DNA from: DASUBV01 sp963725175 | Lineage (GTDB): Bacteria > Actinomycetota > Actinomycetes > Streptosporangiales > Streptosporangiaceae | Direction of reading: 5' to 3' | DNA: 64,000 nt | Assembly: GCA_963725175.1 (NCBI GenBank) | Contig: CAVRXH010000006.1 | Span: 1,612,001-1,676,000 of the forward strand | Shown: piece by piece, positions 56,814-64,000 of the stretch | Layout: each line of letters opens with the position of its first letter | Numbering within the stretch: the first letter of the stretch is position 1 | Notes under the pieces: generated by a model | Databases searched by the model: none | The model's input: only the letters and a program-made list of their open reading frames with translations | What the model was told of the DNA's origin: nothing | Program-made: the position numbers and the translations under genes

Positions 56814-57356
56814 CTAGCCCCGGCGGCCGCCATCGGAGGGCGCCGACCGCAGCACCCGCAGGTGCCCACGGCGGCCGATCTCCACGCCCTGCCCGACCGG
56901 CTCGGTCGGGGTACGCGGCGTGGTGGCCTCCCGGACGGCGTTGGCCAGCGCCTCCAGGTCGTCCGCCGCCTCAGCCTCCGCCTCGGCCGGCGCCGGCGGC
57001 AGCCGCACCACGTCCCAGCCCCTGGGCACCGTCAGCCGGTCGGCGTGCCGGGCGCACAGGTCGTAGCAGTGCGGCTCCACGTAGGCGGCGAGCGGGCCGA
57101 GCACGGCCGTCGAGTCCCGGTAGACATAGGTCAGCGTGTATACGGCTATTTGCCGGCACGCCGGGCGCGAGCAGCCGCGAGTGCTCAACGGAGCCTCCCG
57201 GCCGTAGCCGTCCTGCCAGTCGCCGGCCCGCGTACATAGCTCACAACGGTTGACGGTATCGACCGGCAGGCGGTAACGCCACCACCCGGGGCACTCTGCA
57301 CGATCGTGTCTCGGGGATCGGCCCCGGAGAGTGGGATACGCTCGGTAACCGTGCAT
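56814..57356 (-). CDS. DUF3499 family protein
   Basis: 180 aa. 'RGCSRPACRQIAVYTLTYVYRDSTAVLGPLAAYVEPHCYDLCARHADRLTVPRGWDVVRL' (56990-57170): Cys-rich conserved core of DUF3499, an actinobacterial family of unknown function. Start ambiguous: ATG 57356 is the nearest to the core but gives a Trp/Arg-rich 45-residue lead; it overlaps the divergent metallopeptidase GTG at 57351. Confidence 0.8.
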   Translation of the reverse strand: MHGYRAYPTLRGRSPRHDRAECPGWWRYRLPVDTVNRCELCTRAGDWQDGYGREAPLSTRGCSRPACRQIAVYTLTYVYRDSTAVLGPLAAYVEPHCYDLCARHADRLTVPRGWDVVRLPPAPAEAEAEAADDLEALANAVREATTPRTPTEPVGQGVEIGRRGHLRVLRSAPSDGGRRG

Positions 57357-57824
57357 GACGGTGACGGCCGGGACAGCCCGGCTGCTGGCGTTCGGCGGCG
57401 CGATCGGCACGGCCGCGGCCTGCGCGGACTGCTCGTCCCGCAGGACGTCCCGCTCTATCGCAGCCGCAGCGAGCGCTTCGACGACCTGGTGCTGCTTGCC
57501 GTGTCCCAGCTGGAGCCACGCTGGGAGACCGAGCTGGCCGGGGTCGAGTTCGCGGTGGAGGAGATCCCGCCGGCCGAGGCTTCCGCCGACGACCCCGAGC
57601 CGGTCCCGCTGGCGAGGCTGGAGCCGGGATCGCCCGGTACTGGCAGCCCGGCGCGGCCCGCCAGCCCGGCCCGCGTGGTGCTGTACCGGCGACCGCTGAT
57701 GGCCCGCGCGGACGGCGACGAGGAACTGGGCGAGCTGCTGCTCGACGTCATCGTCGAGGAATTCGCCCAGCTGCTCGGCCTGGACCCCCAGGTTGTGGAC
57801 CCCGGCTACCCGGACGAGGAGTAG
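57351..57824 (+). CDS. Metallopeptidase-family (zincin-like) protein
   Basis: 157 aa from GTG 57351. 'GVRRRDRHGRGLRGLLVPQDVPLYRSRSERFDDLVLLAVSQLEPRWETELAGVEFAVEEIPP' (57390-57590) and 'RVVLYRRPLM', 'LLLDVIVEEFAQLLGLDPQVVDPGY'. Belongs to the small minimal-gluzincin family conserved next to DUF3499 in actinomycetes. The HExxH of active members is seen here as 'VIVEEFAQLLG' (no His pair), so peptidase activity is doubtful. Confidence 0.8.
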   Translation: MHDGDGRDSPAAGVRRRDRHGRGLRGLLVPQDVPLYRSRSERFDDLVLLAVSQLEPRWETELAGVEFAVEEIPPAEASADDPEPVPLARLEPGSPGTGSPARPASPARVVLYRRPLMARADGDEELGELLLDVIVEEFAQLLGLDPQVVDPGYPDEE

Positions 57825-57881
57825 CCGGGAGGTCCCGGCTAGCCGGGCGGCGCGAGCGGGTCACCGGCGGGCGCGGGCGGG

Positions 57882-59481
57882 TCAGCCGCCCGCGGTGTCC
57901 ACCGTCCCGCGAGCTGGCGGCAGCGGGACCCAGGTGAGCGCGCTGACCAGCGGCATGATCGACCGGATGACGCCGCCCGCGGTGATCACCCGCCCCACGT
58001 AAACCGGACCGGAGCCGGCCTCCGGGGTCACCACGATGGAGAAGCTGGCGTTCTTGGCCGGTGACTTGACCCGGACGACGACGCTGTGCCCGGCGGCCAC
58101 CTGGACCTCCTTGCCGCCATCGCCGCTGAGCGCGGTCTTGGCGGTCGCGGTAGCCACCCGGACGGTCGCCGCCGTCTTCGGCGCCGAGATCACCAGCTCG
58201 GTGCTGCCCGACTTGCCAGGCGGGTTGCCCGCGGCGATGCCCTGCTCGCTGACCGGGGCAGCGGTGGCCGTGAACGCGCCGGGCGCGCCGCTGGCCCCGC
58301 CCGAGACCATCGCGGCGGCGGAGACGGGGACGCTGGAGGTGATCTTGATCGCCGCGGCGACCCCCGACATCGACGGAAGCTGGATCGCGACCACCGAGTC
58401 ACCGGCCAGGTCGATGTCGCTGCCGCCGGTGGGCGGGTACGAGCCCTTGGCGGTGATCGCGGTCAGCTTCACCTGCGCGCTGCCGCTGCCAGGCACGGCA
58501 ATGTAGATGACACGGGAGCCGGCGGCGGACGGCAGGCCGGGGATGACCATGGTCTTGGCCGGCGCCGGCCGGCAGCAGCCAGCCACCCGGATCGGCGCTG
58601 CTCCTGCTCTCCCTGACCGCCGCCGCCACCTGGCCCACGCTGGTGCTGACGTGCAGCGCGATGACCCGGGAGCCGTGCAGCAGCTTGCCAAGCGACTGGG
58701 TGACGATCCCGTGCGGCGGCACCACGATCCCGGTGTCCGCGCTGCCGAGCAGCGGGCCGGCGTCGGTCAGCGCGTCCACGGCCACGTCGGCGGGCTGCCC
58801 GCCGGTGTTCATCAGGTACAGCTCGATCTGCGCGGCGGCGGAGACACCGGGGCCGGCGAACCAGAAGTCGGTGCCGGGCACCGGGCAGGCCGCGGTGACC
58901 AGGCCACCGGGCCCGGTCTGCTCGGCGGCAAAGCCCTGGGCCAGCGCCCCGCTGGCCGCCACCATCACCCCGCCGCGGCCGGGATCGACCGGCACCGCGC
59001 TGGCCGAGGCGCTGGTGCTCGCCGACCCCGAGGTCGTGGCGGCAGAACTGGCTGTGCCCTTCTTGGTCTTCTTGGTCTTGCCGCGCCTGGGCTTGGGCGC
59101 GGCCGACGGCTTCGGCGCGGTCTTGACCGGCGTGATCCGCAGCACGCCTGGCGCGCTCAGCGAGCCGACCGAGGTCCCGGCGCCGGCGCTGCCGGTGCCG
59201 GACAGCCGGGTAACCGTGGCGCTGCCCTGACCGCTCCCAGAGCCGGGCGCGGCGAGGGTGACCAGGCTGGCGGCCGTTGCCCCGGCCGAGCCGGGCGCCG
59301 GGCAGGCCATGGTCGCCGAGGTGACCGGCGCCTGGCTGGCCTGGCCGAGCTGGGCGCTAGCGCCGACGCTGGACGGGCTGGCGACCGTGGCGAGGCCATA
59401 GGCGGCGGCCAGCCCGGCGACGACCGCCACGGCGGGCAGTACCCGGCTGCGCAGCATGCCGCCGTTCTTGCGGCTCACCAT
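57882..59481 (-). CDS. DUF5719 secreted/membrane protein, apparent frameshift
   Basis: About 533 aa. Signal/anchor 'VLPAVAVVAGLAAAYGLATVA', a Ser/Thr/Lys-rich stretch 'KPRRGKTKKTKKGT', then beta-rich DUF5719 repeats ('GTDFWFAGPGVSAAAQIELYLMNTGGQPADV', 'HGSRVIALHVSTSVGQVAAAVRE'). The frame changes at about 58560-58580 (GGCCGGCGCCGGCC) and continues 'APAKTMVIPGLPSAAGSRVIYIAVPG' to 'PPARGTVDTAGG'. Extracytoplasmic protein of unknown role conserved next to the large glycosyltransferase-like gene, with which it overlaps by 7 bp. Confidence 0.82.
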
Positions 59482-62400
59482 CGGTCCCTCGCATCGTGCT
59501 CGTCATCGGGCGCCGGCCAGCGCTGGCGGCCGGAGTCGTCGTGCCCGGCCGGGCCGCCGTGGTGCAGTTCGGCGGAGGGCAGCGGCTCCAGGGAGTCCCC
59601 GGCGCCGCCCCAGCTCTGCTGGTAACGGTCGTCGTCGCCCCAGTCCTGCTGCGGCGTCGGCTGCTGGCCGTAGTACGGGTCGGATCCGGGCTGCCCGCCG
59701 CCGCGCCAGTCAGCCGTGGCGCCGCCCGCCGGCCAGTCCGGCGGGCGTCCCGCACCCGAGCGGGGCTCCCGCCCTGCCTCGGGCCAGGAGGCCGGCTGCT
59801 CCTGCTCCGGCCAGGACGAGGCGGGCTGCTCGGGCCAGGAGGACTGCTGGCCGGGAGACTGCTGGCCGGAGGACCAGGACCCTGGGCTGGTGCCTGGCCG
59901 GGCCGCGGCCTGACCGGGGTTCGGCTGGTAACCCTGGTCGTAGGACCGCTGGTCGTAGCCGCCCTGCTGATAGGGGTCCTGGCCGTACGAGCGCTGTTCG
60001 TACTGGTCCCGATCGCGCTGGTCCCGATCGCGGGGACCCTGCTCGTGCGGGTACCGCTCGCGAGGCGCGGCGCCCGGCTCCTGCCAGCCCGCCGCCGCGC
60101 CGTGCCCGGCGGGCGCGCGGCCGGCCGCCCGGTCCGGTGCGCCGTAGCCGGGTGTGCCATATTCCGGGGCGCCGTAGTCCGGGGCGCCGTAGCCGGGCTC
60201 ACCGTAGGCAGGCCCGGCCCGGCCGGGGGTACCGCGGTCGGCCGACCCGTTGCCGGGCGCACCGTAGCCGGGTGGACCGTAACCGGGCGTGCCGTAGCCG
60301 GGCGCGTCGTGACTGGGCGCGTCGTGACTGGGCGCACCATGCCGGGAACCGGGGCGGCCACCAGCTCCGTGGTCCGGCTCGCCGTATCCGCCGCCGGGGC
60401 TGGGCTGGCCATAGCCGGGCCGCTCGTAGCCGGCGCTGTCGTAGCCGGCGCTGTCGTAGCCGGCGCTATTGTGACTGGCGCTGTCGTAGCCGGAGCTATT
60501 GTGACCGGCACCGCCGTAGCCGGCACTGTCGTGGCTGGCGCCGCCGTAGGCGGGCTCAGGCTCCGCCGGCGCCGACCAGCCGCCGCCTCGTACCGGCGCG
60601 TCGGCGGGGCCGGGGCGGAGCCGGTCCGGCTCGCCGTACTCACGGCGCGGCTCCTCGTAGCGGCCCGGTGGCTGCTCGTAGGGGTCGTAGCCACGGCCCG
60701 GCGGCGGGGCACCGCGCCCCGCGTCGGCGCGCGCGGCACCGGCCCGGCTGTCACCTCGGGCAGCGCCACCTCGGACGGCGTCACCCCGGACAGCGCCACC
60801 TCGGACGGCGTCACCCCGGACAGCGTCACCTCGGGAGGCGTCACCCCGCCCGGCGGCCTGGCCACCATAGATGTCCCCGGTGTCATCCGGGTACGGCCAG
60901 GCGCCGGTTGGCGACCGGTAGCCGGGGTCGGGCTGGCGGCGCGGGTCGCTGGCCGCGCCATCGGGCTCGTCATCCCACGGCGGCCTGCCATCCGGCTGCC
61001 GCCCGGCTGGCATCGCCCCGTCCTGGTCCCGGTCGCCGCGCCCGGTCCTGCCGCGCCCACCTGGGCCGGCCGAATCGGCGCCCCGGCCGCGTGACCGGTC
61101 CCTGCGGCCAGGTGCGCCCTGGTCCGGGTCCTCGGAGTACTCCGGCCCGTCGAGCACGGAGCCGACGGCCTCCTGCTCCTTCTTGCCACGGCGGCCCAGG
61201 CCACGGCCACGGCCCTTGGCCTTTCCGCCCCGGCCGGGACGGCGGCCGTCCTGGCTGCCGTCGTCGTCGCTCGCGCCCCGGCCCGGCCGGCCGCGACCAG
61301 GCACGCGCCGCCCCGCCGGATCGCGGTCCAGGGCCTCGCGGCCGAGCGCGGCACCAGCAGCGGCGGCACCGGCCACCGCCGCGCCACCCACCGCCGCGCC
61401 ACCCAGGCTCGCGCCGCCCGGAACCGCTCCGCCGCCACGGCCGGCACCCACCCGGTCCGGCGGCAGCCGGTCGCCCGGCGGACGGCCGTGCGGGGCGGGG
61501 TCGGGAACCCGGTGGTCGGCTGGCTCGCGTCCGGCGTCCTGCTCGTCGCTCTCGTCCAGGTCCAGTGCGTCCCGCCCTGGTGCGCCCCGGCCCGGCATGC
61601 CCCGGTCGGGGGCACCCCGGCCAGGCGCATCCCGCTCGGGCAGGCTCCGGCCCGCGGCCGCGGCGGCCAGTTCCTCTGCCTCCAGGGCATCGGCGGCCAC
61701 TCCCGCGTCCACCAGGGCTCGCGCCTCCACGCTCGCGCGCACTCCCGGCAGCGCTAGCGCTGCCACCACCAGGGCGGCCAGCAGCTCGAAGGTGATGGCG
61801 ATGTCGTGGCCCAGCTCGCCCCGGCTCACGCTCAGCGTGCCGCCGCCAGCGGGCAGCCGGAACGCCTGCGCCCAGCTTCCGGCGGGCGAGGCCACCGAGG
61901 TCAGGCCCTGGCCGTTCAGGGACGCGCTCCAGCCGCCGGCGGGCTCGGCCAGCAGCAGGGTCCCGCCGGCCGACGGCACCGTGGCGCCAGAGGCATCGAC
62001 CTGGCCCGAGGACACCGGCACGACAGCGCCGTCAGGCTCCAGCACGCTGACCCTGGCGGGCAGGTTGGCCAGCCGCCACAGCCCGAACGTCTGGGTCATG
62101 CTGACCGGCCGCAGCCCCGGCACGCCGTCGAGGGTCCTGGCCACCGCCTGGTTGACCGGCGCGCGCATCAGCACGAAGCCGATGTCGAAGTGGGCGAGCA
62201 CCTGGCCCTGGTTGACGGCCTGCCCGCCGGCGGGCGCGATGAGCGACGCGACGGCGTTCCGCAGCGCGCGCTCGGCGGCCGGGACCGGGATCAGGTCGGC
62301 GTAGCCGAGCTGCGGACTGGTACCGCGCAGCAGCTGGTAGGAGTAGCCAGGGCCCGCCGAGCTGAGCACCAGCGTGCGCACCTGGGTGCCGCGTCCGGCC

Positions 62401-64000
62401 GAGGCGGCTACCAGGGAGGGCACGACCTGGCCCGGGGCCGGGCCGATGGGCCCGCTGATCCCGTCGAGTACCCACGAGGCGGCGGCCGCCACGGGCGCGG
62501 AGCAGGCCACGAGGGCCAGCACAGCGACGAGGGCGCCGCGCGGGCTGGCCAGCCGACGAAGGCCGGACCGGCCGACCGCCAGCAGCCCGCCAAGCGAGTC
62601 GCCGCACGCGGACGCGGCCAGCAGCAGGCCCGCCGCCGCCACGGCCAGCAGCGCGCCCGGCCAGACGGTGACGGCTGGGCCGCCGGTGGCCGGGTGCACG
62701 CTCAGCCGGCTGGTCACCGCCGCCACGAGCAGCCCGAGCACGGCCACGGTCCAGCCGGACATGATGAGCGACCGCCGGCGAGATGCCAGCAGGGCCGCGA
62801 GCGCGGCGAGCAGCAGGCCGGCCGTCACGTAGACCGTCGGCAGACCGGGACCGCCAGGGCTGAGCAGCAGCAGCGACCTGGCGGGCAGGTCCGGGCTGGC
62901 CAGGCCGGGCTGCTGGGCGCCGGCCTCCAGCAGCATCCCGGCCGGGTCGCCGGCGAGCTGGAAGGTCCACGGCACGAGCAGCAGCAGCGGCGCCACGACG
63001 GCGATGCCGAGGTTGCGCAGCACCGTGCCCAGGCCGCTGGCCGTGGTGTCCTTGGCGCCGCGGCCAGCGGCACGCATCGCGCCGAGCGCCGCGGACCGCG
63101 GGCCGGCTCCTGGCGGGTCCCGCGGGCCTGGCCGCCCTGCTGCCCCGAGCGCGCGCCGGTCAGCCGCAGCGCCACGGCGGTGATCACGGCGGCCACCAGG
63201 CCGATCAGCCAGAGCAGCGGGACAAAGGCGGCCGCCACCGCCAGCGACAGGCCGGTGGCCCACGCCGCCCGCCTGGCCATCCGGGGCGGCTCGGTAAGCA
63301 TCCGGCCGGCCTGCAGGCCGATGACCGGGATGAGCGCGAACGCGACGGCGGTGCCGAGCCGGCCCGCCGCGATGGCACCGGTGGCGACCGGCAGCAGGGC
63401 ATAGCTCGCGGCGGCCCAGACCCGGACGGCGACGGACCTGGTGACCCGGCGGACCGCGAGGTAGGCGGTCATGCCCGCGATGGGCACACTGCCGAGCAGC
63501 AGCACGTCCACAGCCAGCCAGGCCTTGCCGAGCAGCACGGTGCTCAGCATCGCCAGGATGGCCAGGTAGGGCGGCGCGGTGCTCGGTGACCCGATGCCGA
63601 CCGCGTGGAAGCCCTGGAGGTAGGTGTGCCACAGCCCGGCGGCGCCGGCCGGGGCGGGCAGCAGCGCGCCGCCGCTGAGCGACCCGGCGGTGAGCACCGA
63701 TCGCTCGGCGATGATGGTGATGATCAGCAGGGCGATGAACAGCAGCACGCTCGGGCTGGTCAGGATCCGCTGCACCAGGCCGCTGTCGGTGAGCAGGAAG
63801 TCGTCGGCGTCCGGGTCCTCGGTCGCGTGGTGCGAGCCCGCGGTGTCCTGCTGCGCGCTGCTGGTCATCGCGGCGGCGAACTCCGCGATCCGGCGGAACG
63901 AGCGGCCCGGCGGCAGCTCGCTGCGCAGCCGGCCGTATGCCGCGGCCCGGCCGCGCGAGCGCAGCCGCCTGGCGCGCAGCAGGCGCAGCGGGTGCAGCAG
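59475..64000 (-). CDS. Large polytopic envelope protein (C-terminal part of a GT2-type protein), partial, apparent frameshift
   Basis: Runs off the window at 64000. The visible part starts 'LLHPLRLLRARRLRSRGRAAAYG', then at least ten membrane helices ('VLLFIALLIITIIAERSVLTAG', 'LAGLLLAALAALLASRRR'), an extracytoplasmic segment, a last helix ('AITFELLAALVVAALALPG'), and about 700 residues of low-complexity acidic/Gly/Tyr/Gln-rich cytoplasmic tail. Frame change at about 63098-63106 (GCGGGCCGGC). In related actinomycetes the gene at this place, before DUF5719, encodes a family 2 glycosyltransferase with a membrane C-terminus; the catalytic domain would lie beyond the window. Confidence 0.65.
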   Translation of the reverse strand, partial: AAPAAPAARQAAALARPGRGIRPAAQRAAAGPLVPPDRGVRRRDDQQRAAGHRGLAPRDRGPGRRRLPAHRQRPGAADPDQPERAAVHRPADHHHHRRAIGAHRRVAQRRRAAARPGRRRRAVAHLPPGLPRGRHRVTEHRAALPGHPGDAEHRAARQGLAGCGRAAARQCAHRGHDRLPRGPPGHQVRRRPGLGRRELCPAAGRHRCHRGGPARHRRRVRAHPGHRPAGRPDAYRAAPDGQAGGVGHRPVAGGGGRLCPAALADRPGGRRDHRRGAAADRRALGAAGRPGPRDPPGAGPRSAALGAMRAAGRGAKDTTASGLGTVLRNLGIAVVAPLLLLVPWTFQLAGDPAGMLLEAGAQQPGLASPDLPARSLLLLSPGGPGLPTVYVTAGLLLAALAALLASRRRSLIMSGWTVAVLGLLVAAVTSRLSVHPATGGPAVTVWPGALLAVAAAGLLLAASACGDSLGGLLAVGRSGLRRLASPRGALVAVLALVACSAPVAAAASWVLDGISGPIGPAPGQVVPSLVAASAGRGTQVRTLVLSSAGPGYSYQLLRGTSPQLGYADLIPVPAAERALRNAVASLIAPAGGQAVNQGQVLAHFDIGFVLMRAPVNQAVARTLDGVPGLRPVSMTQTFGLWRLANLPARVSVLEPDGAVVPVSSGQVDASGATVPSAGGTLLLAEPAGGWSASLNGQGLTSVASPAGSWAQAFRLPAGGGTLSVSRGELGHDIAITFELLAALVVAALALPGVRASVEARALVDAGVAADALEAEELAAAAAGRSLPERDAPGRGAPDRGMPGRGAPGRDALDLDESDEQDAGREPADHRVPDPAPHGRPPGDRLPPDRVGAGRGGGAVPGGASLGGAAVGGAAVAGAAAAGAALGREALDRDPAGRRVPGRGRPGRGASDDDGSQDGRRPGRGGKAKGRGRGLGRRGKKEQEAVGSVLDGPEYSEDPDQGAPGRRDRSRGRGADSAGPGGRGRTGRGDRDQDGAMPAGRQPDGRPPWDDEPDGAASDPRRQPDPGYRSPTGAWPYPDDTGDIYGGQAAGRGDASRGDAVRGDAVRGGAVRGDAVRGGAARGDSRAGAARADAGRGAPPPGRGYDPYEQPPGRYEEPRREYGEPDRLRPGPADAPVRGGGWSAPAEPEPAYGGASHDSAGYGGAGHNSSGYDSASHNSAGYDSAGYDSAGYERPGYGQPSPGGGYGEPDHGAGGRPGSRHGAPSHDAPSHDAPGYGTPGYGPPGYGAPGNGSADRGTPGRAGPAYGEPGYGAPDYGAPEYGTPGYGAPDRAAGRAPAGHGAAAGWQEPGAAPRERYPHEQGPRDRDQRDRDQYEQRSYGQDPYQQGGYDQRSYDQGYQPNPGQAAARPGTSPGSWSSGQQSPGQQSSWPEQPASSWPEQEQPASWPEAGREPRSGAGRPPDWPAGGATADWRGGGQPGSDPYYGQQPTPQQDWGDDDRYQQSWGGAGDSLEPLPSAELHHGGPAGHDDSGRQRWPAPDDEHDARDRW

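Overview
The window is very GC-rich, gene-dense bacterial DNA from an actinomycete (Actinomycetota). The backbone has the conserved actinobacterial order known from Streptomyces and Mycobacterium: moeZ, an Rv3235-like gene, secA, NarL-type regulator, hpf, lpqB-mtrB-mtrA, mtnA, DUF4129/DUF4350/MoxR/DUF58, spoIIM, RDD, PH-domain pair, sahH, cation transporter, Trm112, manB, DUF3499, metallopeptidase, DUF5719 and a large cell-envelope protein. Genus cannot be fixed from sequence alone; a Streptosporangiales-like filamentous actinomycete would fit.

Layout. 1-14 kb: protein export (SecA), ribosome hibernation (HPF), the MtrAB-LpqB envelope-stress system and methionine salvage (MtnA), nearly all on the minus strand. 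14-19.8 kb: a plus-strand operon with 4-bp overlaps (membrane protein, DUF4129, DUF4350, MoxR ATPase, DUF58). 19.8-22.9 kb: a three-gene sugar operon (nucleotide-sugar dehydrogenase, glycosyltransferase, epimerase). 23-25 kb: SpoIIM and RDD membrane proteins. 25.1-37.8 kb: an accessory island. 37.9-43 kb: PH-domain proteins, a degenerate SAHH paralogue and true SAHH. 43-52.3 kb: MerR and AfsR-type regulators, a DUF222/HNH protein with a huge low-complexity insert, and a DrrAB-type ABC exporter. 52.4-64 kb: UDP-glucose dehydrogenase, CDF transporter, Trm112, ManB, DUF3499, metallopeptidase, DUF5719 and an envelope protein that runs off the window.

The island at 25.1-37.8 kb is the most interesting part. 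It encodes an arginine dihydrolase/DDAH-like amidinohydrolase, a type III PLP ornithine decarboxylase, a homospermidine synthase and an MFS transporter. Together these make a coherent arginine-ornithine-putrescine-homospermidine route with transport. It also has a stack of regulators (Lrp, SARP, GyrI-like, CGNR zinc finger, TrmB/LuxR hybrid). A second module holds an unrecognised 376-aa protein (perhaps a distant YqcI/YcgG-type heme N-oxygenase), a stand-alone SET-domain protein and two tiny ORFs with good ribosome binding sites. Two divergent promoters in the island carry a shared 43-bp operator-like block (30/43 identical, no gaps). Island genes contain at least nine TTA codons. The left border is marked by a 41-bp imperfect repeat of the RDD gene. 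This looks like an undescribed homospermidine-linked, possibly peptide-linked, biosynthetic cluster.

At least twelve apparent frameshifts interrupt otherwise well-conserved genes, often in GGCCGG-like context. They are most simply read as sequence indels, so several features below are given as one gene spanning two frames.
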